Source: Tubulanus polymorphus
Taxonomy: Eukaryota; Nemertea; Palaeonemertea; Tubulaniformes; Tubulanidae
Assembly: GCF_964204645.1 (NCBI RefSeq)
Contig: NC_134031.1
Coordinates: forward strand, 17,853,307 to 17,917,306
Direction: 5' to 3'
Length of the DNA: 64,000 nt
The position numbers and the translations under genes are program-made. Position 1 is the stretch's first letter; every line of letters begins with the position of its first letter. Positions 12,601 through 23,989 of this stretch are shown here, piece by piece. The notes under the pieces are model-generated. The model saw only the letters and a program-made list of their open reading frames with translations, did not search any database and was not told where the DNA came from.

Positions 12601-14403
12601 AATTCTTTCGGGAAGAAGAAAATGTATTCTATACATGGGCTGTTTTTTTTAGGTAATGAAAAACTGTGGCCGTTGTTGTTAGCTTTCACGGGATTTCCCG
12701 CATTGATAGCTGTATTCTTGCTTCCATTCTGCCCGGAGAGTCCACGATTTTTACTTCTAAAAAAACACAACGAAGAAGATGCGAGAGATGGTAGGCTGTG
12801 TTTGTAATGGAATGAATTATCTAATGAAAAAAAATCAAGCTATAATTGGTCTATTCATATCTCTTTTATTATTCTTCCAGCCCTGAGAAGGTTGAGAAAC
12901 TCCACAGATATAAATAACGAAATCGAAGAAATGAAACAAGAGGCGAAAGAAGCGCAAGCGTCGGGCACTTTTACTTGTTGTCAGATATTTCAGCAGCGGG
13001 ATCTGCGAATGCCTCTGCTGATTGCAGTCGTGCTGCAAGTAGCGCAGCAATGGTCGGGAATTAACGCCGTAAGTACGATTTTAACAATTTCATATTATCA
13101 GTACCCTCTAATTCCGTGAAATAGAATCGTTCATTTTCGTTTCGTCGTAGGTGTTCTTCTACTCCGAGGTCATATTCAAAGATGCCGGCCTTACAGTGGA
13201 AGCAGTGCAATACGCGATCCTGGGAACGGGTATCATTAACGTTTTAACAACTGTGGTCGCTGTACGTATTACAACAAAGTATTTGTATTGTGTGTCCGTT
13301 GATGAAAATTTACAATGTGTTTTAAGCACAGCTTGTTATTAAGCAAATAATACTACCGTTTCATTTCGACCTTGGCCCAGTTTCACAAAAAAACTCACAT
13401 TTTTTGTGTGATCGTTATTGGTCACCTCATGTTTTCAGTGAGGACAACAATTTATACTGAACTGTTTTTGTATTTTTCTCTCATGTAGCTCCCTCTCGTT
13501 GAGAAACTCGGACGACGTATGCTGTTGATCGGCCCAATGATAATGATGGCGATTTCTTTAGTAATTCTAATCATCTCCATCAATTTACAGGTAAAAACAC
13601 ATTTCAGCCCTTCAATAAGCGACGTTTCTCTGAGTTATATCTGATATTTCGAACCATAGTTTCTGCATTATTTAATATATCTAATCATTTGCTCTATTTT
13701 TTCATTTTTACGCAGGCACAAGCGACTTGGTTGTCGTATTTGAGTATAGTTTGTATACTGGTCTATGTGATCGGATTTGCCGTCGGGCTCGGACCTCTGC
13801 CAGGTTTCGTCGTGGCCGAATTGTTCCGGCAAGAACCTCGACCTGTGGCGATGAGTATAGCGCAGTGCATCAACTGGTCGTGTAATTTCATTCTTGCTCT
13901 ATGCTTTAGATTTGTTCAGGTAAATACATTCACCATTCACTCGAGAGACAAAAATGTTATTCAGAGTCCCTACAACTCCTTAAAATCTCCTCGTCTTCAG
14001 AATGGAAAATGCTTGGAACTCCTTTAATTTGACCAATTTGCCAAAAACTCCTTTAAATCTCCTTATAAACTCTTTATATCCTGGATCTGTAGGGAGGGAC
14101 CCTGTAATTAAAAAATTTGACATCTCTATGATGGTTTTAATCGATCTATTTTAGGCTCGATGCAAAGAATACACGTTCATCATTTTCATCATGATCATTA
14201 TCGGTAGCGTGACATTCATTTTCTTCTTCGTGCCGGAAACGAAAAATCGGTCGTTCGACGAAATCGCGCACGAGATCGGAAAACCGCTCGGACATCGCTA
14301 CAAGCAGCGAATAGCGAAAGACGATCCTGAGAACAACGCGACGAACGTCGATTCGCATGTGATGCTACTAAAAAATCGCTCGGGCAAAGAATGCAAAGTG
14401 TGA
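6607..14403 (+). CDS. SLC2A: Facilitative glucose transporter, SLC2A (GLUT) family, class I-like
   Basis: A 568-aa twelve-helix sugar transporter of the plasma membrane. Exons: 6607-6795, 10697-10795, 11151-11311, 11846-11970, 12422-12562, 12653-12790, 12881-13068, 13151-13261, 13489-13590, 13716-13919, 14155-14403; all junctions are GT-AG and in frame. The ATG at 6607 (MTQHLPDD) opens a 63-aa hydrophilic, Ser/Gly-rich cytoplasmic N-terminus. Family signatures follow: FGYNTAVLN in helix 1, an N-glycosylation site NQT at 103-105, DKVGRKRG, LAEIAPQKLRGA, PESPRF, QQWSGINAVFFYSE (340 on), VAELFRQEPRP and PETKNRSFDEIA. VAELF and the glycosylated first loop favour class I (GLUT1-4 type). Oddities are QQWSGIN where class I usually has QQLSGIN, and Gly448 where GLUT1 has Trp388. 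Intron 1 is 3.9 kb and repeat-rich. The exact paralogue and the substrate (glucose versus other hexose) are inference. Confidence 0.93.
7531..7839. mobile_element. Non-autonomous TIR element, CAGGGTGGCCAC family
   Basis: Starts GGGTGGCCAC and ends GTAGCCACCC in GLUT intron 1. It shares end sequences and inner phrases (CTGGAAATCAG; AGCAGATCAAGTCAGGG) with copies at 24974-25237, 30011-30276 and 33677-33923. CAGGG-type ends suggest a hAT-like MITE. Confidence 0.55.
8073..8480. mobile_element. Dispersed repeat, CAGGGTCCCTAC family
   Basis: Begins near ATCCTATGACTCCTTAATTC and ends with ACTGATTTGTAGAGACCGTG. It is recognisably homologous to the repeats at 11444-11789, 29593-29766 and 31490-31840, which share CTCCTTAAAA, GTGCTTGAAAACT and GACTGATCTGTAGGGACC. 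The copy is degraded, and its left boundary is approximate. Confidence 0.45.
11444..11789. mobile_element. Dispersed repeat, CAGGGTCCCTAC family
   Basis: Lies in GLUT intron 3. It starts CACAGTGTTCCCACGACTC and ends GACTGATCTGTAGGGACCGTG, so the ends are imperfect inverted repeats. The inner sequence matches the copies at 8073 and 31490. It is non-coding and non-autonomous. Confidence 0.5.
13963..14104. mobile_element. Short copy of the CAGGGTCCCTAC repeat
   Basis: Lies in GLUT intron 10. It starts CAGAGTCCCTACAACTCC and ends GGATCTGTAGGGAGGGACCCTG. Its short length suggests internal deletion relative to the 345-400 bp copies. Confidence 0.5.
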
Positions 14404-17400
14404 TCAACTATTCGTGGACTGATAGATACACGACGCTGGCTTTCATAGAAAAAGATGTTTGTTAGAATTGCTGCATTCAGCAAACACTCTAGAGCATATA
14501 TCTGTTGTACTGTTTTATCTGTTAAAAAGTCCGACAGAATTACACAGAATGCGCATTACACCGTGGCAGTGCGAGTAATTTATAGTATGTCTGAACCACA
14601 GGTGTGAGATCAAATTTAGTGAGAGAAAGGGGCTATTATTTCTCTCATCTTGTGTATTATCTACACTAGTTGCCTGTGCTAGGTACATGTATATGTAACA
14701 TGTTCGTCATGTGGATGACGTGTGTGAGAAAGTACGATTATGATTGGAAAGATTGTTGTTACGGGTTCGTTCCGAGTCGAGATGGATGCGCGCGCTCGTC
14801 TACATCCATCCGTTCTGAATATATTTGTGATTGTTGGGTTTTCGATGATATAAGATGCAGCGGGATATTGGAGAGATTTATCTGCGCTGCGCTGTTACGT
14901 AGCTAGATTATTGCTTTAAGATTACATGTGCTCGTTATAACTTATAAACTTGTGACGTGCATCTTGTCCATTGTGTTCAAGTAGATAGTAGCACTAACTG
15001 AGAAATCAACTCTTGTGAGATATTGATCAAATCAGTGATTCATTTCTTGACAAACACAAATACATTTTATTTACTTTTGTTTAATCATCATATACCACAT
15101 TAATAAGAACTACACATAATAGATTATGCTAATTAAATTGCTATCGGTCATAGGGTAATGATTGACATACAGTGTATTTGTTTTTCTAAGTTGTTCGTTT
15201 ACTTAGGATTTACACTACGAGTCACTGAATCTTTCTGTAGTTGCTCAACATAGTCCTGAACTCACTTTCACAGTTACCTGGTATTTATAGATTAAACCTT
15301 GGGCCAGTCGTTCACATAATGTGATATATTACTTGGAAAATTTGTGATTAAGGTAACTTGGTGAAGTTGCGTGTTGCTTCCTCATTATTTCATTCATTTT
15401 AAGGTAATTTGAGTCTAAATTATGAAAAATTGAGTCTAAAATGAATATTCTATATTCTGAACAAGATGAACTCTCTCCCTCTCCTTCTCTGGGTTGAGTT
15501 ATGCAGAAATGATCTCAAAATGAACGAAGCAACATCTGCAAAACAAATACTACAAAACGAACTTGGATAATTAGGATATTGAATCTACTTAAATCATTTA
15601 ATAACTTCATTATTTTATAGCCTTTCAACGGGCAGTGATCATGTTTTGTTGGTCATAGACTCTGAAATGATGTACGGAGTTTAAAAAAAGGTTATAAATC
15701 GTTCAGAACAGAGCCTGTGACTGCGTCAAGATCTCACTATTACTACGGTAGACTCGTCCAAGCTGGAATTGGTACATTTAATCCGCTGAGTTGACGGTGG
15801 ATTCTTAAAAGTTTCAGAGTCCATGGTTCGACAATCTCTTTTAAGTGAAAGTTGTCGGGGAAAATGGGTAATTTATAAAGACAATCGGTAAAAAACATCA
15901 TGGAACGTACCAGATTAAAGCGGGTCTACCTTGTATCACTGGTTTTTAGGTAAGAATTATTTTCACGTTAAAAGACACATCATTATCTGCTGTTTTTCAC
16001 TTACTCTAGTATTAACGATATTCTATATAGAAATTCTCAGGTTACTATTAATGTTTCCTGTAGCAGATTCTCACTTTTTAGATTCTCACTTGTACATGTT
16101 TGCATAGATCTTTGAGTTGAAGGATTAAATCAACATTTCATTTCTCATTCCGCACACTCGTACAGAAAATCTCTTTTGACCCATTTTGATTACCGGATGC
16201 ATAATGATACCGTACTAATATTCTAAAAAAGTACTAAGAGATTTGGAATTTTGAGACGAACTGTTTACAAACTAGATTAGGAATCCAATGTAAGAATCTC
16301 AGTTATTGGAGCTGGCTGATCTTTCCATTTTAGTTTTAAAAATCTTGAATACTTTATATACGATGTATTGTCTTGTTTCTAAAATAAAATATATTTATTG
16401 TGCGGTTTGGTCAACTGTTGTTTTAGTATATTTGTAACAGACGTCTATGTTTGGTTCATCTAATGAACAACAATAACTGTGTGTTTAAGTGAACTAACTC
16501 ATCTTTACATACAACTGGTTCAAACATCTCTTATGTATGTTGATGTAGAGGGTTTCCTAATAAAAAGAAGTACGATTAGAAATAAGCGTCTAGTTTGATG
16601 AATTTGATTAATTTTCATGAAGGATTTTTTACTACAAGATCGGGGAGGTTTAGATTGAGTACTGCGGGCCATATATATCCCGGCGTGTTCATACTACCCT
16701 GAGTTAGACCAGTGACCTAGAATGAAATGCCTCCCCTTGTGCCCTATTACAGTAAATATCTGGATTAAGGGTCAGCAGCCCCACTTAATCTGCTAATCTA
16801 TTGTTGGGGGTACGATTCTATGACACCGGTCCAAATGTACCTGGAATGGGCCAAATTTAAAAACTGACCCCATCAGAGTGTGCGTCATCTGATAAGTTAT
16901 TGAGTTGGTGGAACATTGTGATATTTTGATATATCTGATGGACCTTTTTACTGTGGCTTCCGTATTTCCAAAGTCCGGATATATTTACCTTGTACAAGGG
17001 CAAGGACTCTTTCGGAGTTAAGCAGGCCACTTTATCCACAGGGACTTGTCACAATTGATAGTGAATGAATAAAACCAATATCAATGACCAGGTCCACTAT
17101 CCCTGTATAATATAAAAACAGTTTTATTATACAGTTGCAGGGATACTGGTACCCCCATCATTGGTCTCATCCATTATCAGTCGTGACAAGTCCCTGTGAC
17201 TTTATCCTGCACAGGGCACCTTTTCATGGCCTCTGAATATTCAACAGATCCCCATGCAGCTATGCCCTACACTTGATGAAATGTCGTTAGACTGTAATTC
17301 TTGAAGGCAGAAATCTGTTTTGAAATTGTTCATTGACAGAATATAGACGGAAATACGATGAAAAGGACACTCTCTGGAGGAAAGGGAACTATTTCCAATA

Positions 17401-18758
17401 ACCACTGTATTTCGAAATAGACTGAACACAATCTGGATCCGCGCTTGTATACGTATGTATGGACTCACAAATGACTTTCAGTGATGTACACAGCTTTTTG
17501 ATATTCATGAATGACAGATGTGAAAGTGATTCGAATGACTCAAATCTTTAGTACACGTCCAAACAATATGTAACTAATTCTGTGGAAGAGAATAACGGAA
17601 ATCCTTAACGAATTTCCTGGAAATATATTGAAAGACTCATTCTTTCTGAACCAGGTTTCTGAGCACTCATCAGTCTGATCAGCATTCTCTCTGTTTTGTT
17701 ATCAAATTCCCACTAAATCATGTATGAACTGTCAGTTGGAAACTCATGCAAGTATATATTGAGGGTTTCAGCCGCTTTCGCAGAAACTCATATTCGTTGT
17801 ATTGTGTTTTATGCAACGCGGAAGGAAATGCGACAGAATATATCTGGAGAATATGGAGCATAGTTACGTACGTCATTTTCTACATGCGCAGTGATATTTT
17901 TGGGCTACGTGATGTGATCATCGGATGTAAATACATATCACGTGGTTGGTACTACGTCACAGATCACTTGACACCTACGCAAACACGGGAGGTGTGTCAA
18001 TATTGTACGTTCGCTATTGGTTAATAAGTGGGTGTTGTCGGGTATGTGTGTGTGCGTGTGCGTATAGTCACGTTGACATTATTATTTATGATGAAAATAT
18101 ATAATATACATAATATGTACGGTGGGATTTTTTATTACAATAGCTTTAGATAGATTTTCAGAATACCCCTTCTTCCTCATTCGTATATAAATCCGTTAGG
18201 ACTATCGGAATTATCTATTAAGTAGATTCGATGACGTCCATCCGATGTGTTCCTCAGTTTTCCAGTCCGGGGAGAATTTCTTAAGATTCGCCATTCAACT
18301 GATTAAATCGAGTTTTATAATCATACACTCTAGAGAAATGACCATAACGAAAGACGCCTTTTTCTTTCGTGTGAATTCGGATTCCGTTTTATCATTCATT
18401 TCTTTTTACAGGATCTCAAATAACATATCACTACGCAGGATTGAGTAGTTTTTATAATACGAAACTAGATGTCGCACGCGTCTGGGGAGGTGTCGCCTTC
18501 ATGACGACTGACTAGAGCACGTCATGCATTCCAAATATCATTCGGGATTCCGATTGATTTGCGTAGTAGTGTTTCTCTACTATTCATTTTTATTAACATG
18601 GCAAGGATTAGTAGTTTTCATGTTCCTTTTAGGTACGTGTCCAAGCTTAAGACGGGTGGGGTGAGATCGTGGAGTCGGTATGCTCTGTCGGAATTTCGGC
18701 TGGGCCCTGTCTGTCATGTCAAATATAAATTCGAAATGAATATATTCATTATTTACAG
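14404..18758. other. GLUT 3' UTR and intergenic region
   Basis: No coding exon is supported here. AAAATAAAATATA near 16380 could end a long GLUT 3' UTR. A degraded relative of the 3995-4561 element lies around 16681-16935, and a clean MITE sits at 17037-17198. A short ATG exon of the next gene may lie at about 18598, but its junction cannot be fixed. Confidence 0.45.
17037..17198. mobile_element. 162-bp foldback MITE with 8-bp target duplication
   Basis: The ends are CACAGGGACTTGTCAC and GTGACAAGTCCCTGTG, and the arms continue inward as an imperfect palindrome around the centre near 17115. The 8-bp direct repeat ACTTTATC lies immediately outside both ends (17029-17036 and 17199-17206). An 8-bp duplication is typical of hAT elements. 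There is no coding capacity. Confidence 0.8.
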
Positions 18759-20145
18759 CATCTGTATATATTTCCCGGACAGAAAGTACAAATACTCGAA
18801 AAGACAAAAAGAATCCGTTACGTCAGAATATTACCGGCGAAGTTACTCTATTGGACGCCACGAGGCGGCGAATCGATGCGGAAATCGCCAGATTTGTGAC
18901 ATACGATGGCAAATCTGCGAACAGTTTGTCGCGTTTTGACGAAATAAAATTCAACTCTGAATGCATTTTTGCAGCAAAAGCCCGACTTTGGGGCAGCTCT
19001 GATTGGCTTTCAGAGTTACCGTTAGAAGAAAATATTCACAGGTAAATCTACGTACGACGCCGGATCAAGGCCGGTGGCCGCGCGGGAAATATGATTCACC
19101 TTCTTTCGCGTGACGTAGGCCTTTGTTAATTTGGTATATATATATATTTTTTTTCTTATTCAGATTATTGCCAACATTTTTGTTATTCGTACTAAGCTGT
19201 CCGGAGCTTGGTTTGGATGGATTTCTAGTTGAGTTACCCGGTTCTTACTGTTGCGATATCCAGGTATAGAAACAGTGTTTTTTTAAAACCACAGCTGGGC
19301 CTGGTGCAAAGTTCTTATGACCCCAAAAATGTTATGGTCAGGTCGCATTATGAATTTTTGGTAATATATATACTATTTGAGGGATCATTTACGCCTGTTT
19401 TGATGAATTTAGCCAGTTTTGTATGGGAGTGAAGTAGAACTACAACACTCTTTCTGGGGCAACTATACCGACCTATAGGTTCTTTGGGAGAGGGGGATGA
19501 AATGAACTTTGTTTAAGCAGTTGATATATTATATATCAACTGCATGTAGGCAGATTTAGAAATATGGTGGATCCTTATAGATTCTTATATTTGGTGGAAA
19601 TTCTTATCAGTATAAAGTATGATCATGGGATGCTCTGCATCACGTTTGAACAAGATTATCATTTGTGTTGGTTTTCATATTGTTTTCAGATATTTTCGGA
19701 CACTGTACGACGTGTTTTGAAAGTGATGTCCGACGAGGACCCACGCGGAGTTCGCTGCATGGACAAATCCTACATCGGGGGTCGGGGTTGGGTTTTCGAG
19801 TTTAACAAAATGACATTTTTCGTGACGACATTTGCTCCGTTTTATCCGGAGACGCACTCGCGATATTCGTTCGGGTGTAGAGATCACGGGTACATCCTTT
19901 TTCAACCAGAACTGTCTTTTGCTCGCAAAGATCTGCCGACCTACACGCCTGTTACTAATTGGAATAATCCTCGCACCATCCGTGATCGTATTCGCGTGGC
20001 GTTCCGAGACGCCGGTCGTCCTTATCCGACACACGAGGTTCCCTTAGTGGAAGAAATAGTTAGACCTGTGGATTCTTGTGATCAGATTAAATGGTGGAAT
20101 CATTTTCCCCCTGACCAGTTCTCTGGCCTCTCAGACACTTATTGA
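18759..20145 (+). CDS. YqcI/YcgG family-like protein (5' end unresolved)
   Basis: Exons 18759-19041, 19164-19263 and 19690-20145 join in frame. The last exon ends in TGA after SGLSDTY and encodes 151 residues. The protein reads NSECIFAAKARLWGSSDW early, then LLPTFLLFVLSCPE and WVFEFNKMTFFVTTFAPFYP, then SRYSFG, ILFQPELSF and RTIRDRIRVAF. The order Cys-Ile-Phe near the start, W-x-F-x-F-N, Pro-x-Tyr, Ser-Arg-Tyr, Phe-Gln-Pro and R-x-x-I-R matches my recollection of the YqcI/YcgG family (B. subtilis YqcI). The biochemical function of that family is not known to me. In-frame TGA at 18737 means the start codon lies in an upstream exon. The ATG at 18598 (MARISSFHVPF) is a candidate, but its strongest donor gives the wrong phase. 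Gene reality is well supported; the family call is moderate. Confidence 0.65.
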
Positions 20146-20952
20146 CACCGGGTCAATCATATAGTTTTTTTATTGTAGCCTATACATTTTTATCATAATC
20201 TTGAATAAATAAGATGGAAAAACGAAATACAGCGCGAGCACTTCCTTTTTATCTCCTCGTGAATCTGGACCGCGTAGGCCAACCGCAGTTAACAAAAAGA
20301 TAAATATTGGTAATGTTCAGCTGATTCGATCATGTTTTATCTCACCAGGTATCTGAAGCGTTACGCATAATATTGTGTTAAAAATTATGGTCCATTTAAT
20401 TAGTGAACAGTCTTTTACTGAGTAATTTTCTAAAGGCCACAACGGCATAATGCGACATCGGGTCATATATTGACCGTTAAGTGCTGCCCCATGATTTGTC
20501 ATTAGCGGCGAACATGTGAACTCACAATATTCTTACTGCGGCGCGCGAGTAATATCCTAGTTCGTGTATTCGCCGTCAACGTTATGTATAGGGGCAGCAC
20601 TTGACGGTTGATATGGTGCAAGATTCGACGTTACGCCGTTGATACGATAGTTCCAGCAGTTGCGTAACGTTTGGTAACGCTGTAGTTTGTTGACCAGTTG
20701 ACAAACCACACGTAAGTGTAGAACTTGAAGTGACGAAAAATTTGTTGCAAGATTAGTGGGAAGGCCTCTCTGAGTCTCTCTATCTTATCTAACGATTTTG
20801 TGAGGCTAACGCCAACGTTGGTTAACACCACGGAATTGACATTTAGATTTAGATAATGTAAGTTTTGTCACTTTAAAACAGCCAGAGTTGATGTAACTGA
20901 CAATTTTCTTTCTTATATTTCACTTTTGTCTTATCTGAAGTCAATCGTGAAT
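20146..20952 (+). other. Intergenic region and Ro60 5' UTR with a leader intron
   Basis: No coding exon is seen. AGATAAT|GTAAGTTTT at 20858 is a good donor, and a pyrimidine-rich tract ends at AG 20939-20940. This suggests a non-coding first exon ending at 20857 and an 83-nt leader intron just before the Ro60 ATG. Confidence 0.5.
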
Positions 20953-22659
20953 ATGGAAGGTGGTATCAATAATGTAGCAGCTGAGATGGATTTGGATCGG
21001 CCGAGTGGAGATCAAATACCGCAAAGTCAACCGATTGATGCGACGCAAGTCGTAAATCTAGCCGGAGGTTTCGTTTGGCAGATCGACGGAATATCGCGCC
21101 TTCGTCGTTTCATATGTCTCGGATGCGAGGGCGGGACGTACTACGCGTCCCAGAAAGAACTGACGATCGAGAATATCCAATCGATTAAGAAATTAGTTTC
21201 CGGCGGACGAGGTCTCGACGTCGTACGCGAGATCGAACAGTTCAGCCTCGAGGGCAGAACGGCGAAACAGGATAATATATTATTCGTTTTAGCGTACTGC
21301 GCTCGGCAAACGGAAGATCGAGATACGAAAATCGCCGCGTACGAAGCGTTGCCGAAAATATGTCGCATACCGACGCATTTGTTCGCGTTCGTCGGCTTCG
21401 CGGAGAAGCTGAGTAAATCGGGCGAAGGTAAAGAGACTACGGGTTGGGGTCGAGCCCACCGCCGGGCTATCGCCAACTGGTATACGAGATACGCGAATGC
21501 TCCCGCAAAGTTAGCGATGCACGTTACGAAATACAAAAATCGAAATGGTTGGACGCATTTCGATTTGTTCCGGTTATCCCACGTGAAGACCGATCGCGCC
21601 GAACTGGGCGCTATTTTCAGATACGTCGTTAAGGGTTTAGGAGCGGCTAAAGAGCAATTCCTGAAAGAGCCGGCCGCAGCAACGCCGGCGCTTCTAGAAA
21701 TATTCAAATTCCTGCAAGCCGTCGAAGATACGAAAACTGTCGACGCGGAAAACGTCGACAAAATCGTCAGTTTGATCGAGGAAAATCATCTCGTGCGCGA
21801 GCATATTCCGACCCAGTTCTTGAAGTCGATAGAAGTTTGGCGCGTATTGTTGAGAGATATGCCGATGACGGCTTTGATGAGAAATCTGGCGAAAATGACG
21901 AGCATCGGGCTGCTGAAACCCGGAGCTGAAGAGACGGCGCAAGTCGTCCTGAAACTTAGCGATGACGATAAGATAAAAGAAGCGCGTATCCATCCGTTTA
22001 ATGTATTGAACGCTTTGTTGACGTATCGTAGTTGTAAAGGCGCGAAGGGAAGTCTGAAGTGGCAAGCGTGCCCCGAAATCGAGCAGGCGCTCGACGATAT
22101 GTTCTACAAAGCGTTTAAATTCGTCGAGCCGACCGGCAAACGGTTTTTACTCGCGGTCGACGTCAGCGGTTCGATGACGGTTTGTAACGTGATCGGATCG
22201 GCGGCGATGACGTCGTATCAGGCGGCGGCTGCTATGATGATGACGACGCTCCGCACCGAAAGCAACTGCGAAGTCTGCGCGTTCGATACGACTCTGACGC
22301 CGATGAAAGTGAAACCCGAATTTAAACTACCCGAGACGATGCTCGCGTTCGAAGGTTTCCTGTGCGGAAATACGGATTGCGCGGCGCCGATGTTGTACGC
22401 GCTGGAACACAAGAAAGAAGTCGACGTTTTCGTCATTTATACCGATAATGATACCTGGTACGGCGACATTCATCCGGCCGCCGCGTTACGCAATTACCGT
22501 AAAGAAATGGGAATCTACGACGCGAAGTTGATCGTTACGGCATTCTCAGCTTCCGAATTCTCGATCGCCGATCCCGAGGATCCGGGAATGCTCGATATCG
22601 CCGGATTTGATTCCGGGGCACCGGAAACAATGAGGCAATTCGTTCTCGGTAATATTTAG
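20953..22659 (+). CDS. RO60: 60 kDa SS-A/Ro ribonucleoprotein (Ro60, TROVE2)
   Basis: A complete 568-aa CDS in a single exon; human Ro60 is about 538 aa. Ro60 is a ring-shaped RNA-binding protein that binds Y RNAs and the ends of misfolded non-coding RNAs for quality control. The TROVE HEAT-repeat region occupies about residues 35-370, with GGFVWQIDGISRLRRFICLG, EGGTYY, EGRTAKQDNILFVLA, GWGRAHRRAIANWY and SHVKT. The von Willebrand A-like domain runs from about 395 to the end, with a MIDAS motif DVSGSM at 403-408 and a later TDND. I chose ATG 20953 (MEGGINNVAAE) because the ORF extension upstream starts at a TTG and overlaps the probable splice acceptor at 20940. The protein ends MRQFVLGNI, like the family. 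No damage is visible. Codon choice is CG-rich compared with the surrounding DNA, like the other conserved exons here. Confidence 0.96.
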   Translation: MEGGINNVAAEMDLDRPSGDQIPQSQPIDATQVVNLAGGFVWQIDGISRLRRFICLGCEGGTYYASQKELTIENIQSIKKLVSGGRGLDVVREIEQFSLEGRTAKQDNILFVLAYCARQTEDRDTKIAAYEALPKICRIPTHLFAFVGFAEKLSKSGEGKETTGWGRAHRRAIANWYTRYANAPAKLAMHVTKYKNRNGWTHFDLFRLSHVKTDRAELGAIFRYVVKGLGAAKEQFLKEPAAATPALLEIFKFLQAVEDTKTVDAENVDKIVSLIEENHLVREHIPTQFLKSIEVWRVLLRDMPMTALMRNLAKMTSIGLLKPGAEETAQVVLKLSDDDKIKEARIHPFNVLNALLTYRSCKGAKGSLKWQACPEIEQALDDMFYKAFKFVEPTGKRFLLAVDVSGSMTVCNVIGSAAMTSYQAAAAMMMTTLRTESNCEVCAFDTTLTPMKVKPEFKLPETMLAFEGFLCGNTDCAAPMLYALEHKKEVDVFVIYTDNDTWYGDIHPAAALRNYRKEMGIYDAKLIVTAFSASEFSIADPEDPGMLDIAGFDSGAPETMRQFVLGNI

Positions 22660-22749
22660 AACTCTTGGATCGGGAATTATCTAGATATAATTAAAATAAT
22701 CTTGAAAATGATAAACTTTGCTATGGGACAGTGCTATTTGCTTTAGGCT

Positions 22750-23157
22750 TAATGTCTTATTTCAACTTTGCCTGAGAGGATGTTGGATGGTCTAGCTTAG
22801 TCAGTTTTTGTAATACACTGAAACAGGTCATAGTAGGACCAGCAAACTAAATCATCGATTTTTCATCCATTTCACATTGTATTGAAGTCTTCTATGAATG
22901 GGGTTGAAAAGAAAAAAGTGACTCCATAATTTCATGTATTCAACAATATGTTTCCATGCCTAAATACCATATTTTTTGATGATTTAAAAAAAACATTTAG
23001 TTGGAAGTATGGAGACCTTTCTCGACAATATGGAGTAGAATGGATTAATAATCAATATTATAGTTCAGCTTCCTTCTGGTGCTTTAATTAAAGACTGCAA
23101 AAACTGAATGAGTTAGGCCACCCGACATCCTCTCAAGCAAAGCTGAAATAGACATTA
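22750..23157. mobile_element. TIR element (about 408 bp)
   Basis: The left end is TAATGTCTTATTTCAACTTT and continues GCCTGAGAGGATG. The right end is its near-complement, CATCCTCTCAAGCAAAGC then TGAAATAGACATTA. The arms are about 40 bp with a few mismatches. There is no ORF, so it is probably a non-autonomous DNA transposon. Confidence 0.6.
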
Positions 23158-23764
23158 CATTAGCTGTTAACTTTGCATCGCCAATGGTCGGATAGACGAT
23201 AAATAATTTATTTCATAAATCTTTTTATTTTATTTATATTGCAATACATGAATGATATTCAAATATACAAAGTATATATCGCACATGTGATCAAGATTGT
23301 TACTAAATTTTGTAATGGATAATGATGCTTACCGGATTAATCATTAGATGTCTGTCATAAAAAGATTTGGTCATCCAATGCCATTCTGTGTAGCGCTTGA
23401 TTAATTTTTAATGAATGAATATGTACAAATCCATGACTCTGATATGAGATATGAAAATTTTAGAAAGCTTGTTTGGAAGATTATGGTGCAAATAAAGGTA
23501 CGCTTTATAAATTCTTCATTTGTTTAATTTTGTTACCGGTATTTTATCTGAATTATTCTTCTGACTGTGAATGCTAGTGACAGTGAGAGGAAAAAAGGAT
23601 GAACCCCAAGCAGAATTGCGATCACATTTCTATTGGCTTCTTTTTCAGGGACTATAATCTGTGAGCTATCCCTTTGTGAAAAAGCTGCAATATGTTTGCT
23701 TGAAATTTCCAGGGGCTTTTCGCAAGAGATGATACTAAATGATAGAGGATATTACCAGGCATTA

Positions 23765-23778
23765 GGGGGGGGGGGGGG
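23765..23778 (+). repeat. G14 homopolymer
   Basis: An uninterrupted run of fourteen G residues followed by TTAGGG. It could form a G-quadruplex or stall polymerase; the exact length may be affected by sequencing. Confidence 0.85.
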
Positions 23779-23989
23779 TTAGGGCCCAAATGACATCATT
23801 TTCACATAGAAAATAAGCCATTTCGTCAAAGAGTATTTTTGTCAAAAGTTAAGCTTGTTGACTTTGAGTCCCTCCCTGATAATTGCAGAAACAAAACTTT
23901 TTGGGAGGGGTACGAAGCAGCGCCTAGGGCGATACGATATTTATAAATATTCGAGTGAGTGGGGTTCGAACCCGTTCAGTCGCTGATTA

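Noticed and set aside
17746-18024. 92-aa plus-strand frame
   Set aside because: No homology seen, poor composition, and no splice signals in keeping with an exon.
18559-18939. 126-aa plus-strand frame
   Set aside because: Starts at a non-ATG codon and overlaps the YqcI-like exon in the wrong frame. Only a short ATG segment at 18598 could be a real first exon, and its donor phase does not fit.
19564-19689. N-terminal extension of the 20145-ending frame
   Set aside because: It reads through an intron; the pyrimidine tract and AG at 19688-19689 mark the true exon start.
21141-21761. 206-aa open frame on the minus strand
   Set aside because: It lies antisense inside the Ro60 coding exon and has no family features; it is a shadow of biased codon use.
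23955-23985. GGGTTCGAACCC, a T-loop-like sequence
   Set aside because: No matching acceptor stem, D arm or anticodon arm could be built around it, so it was not called a tRNA.
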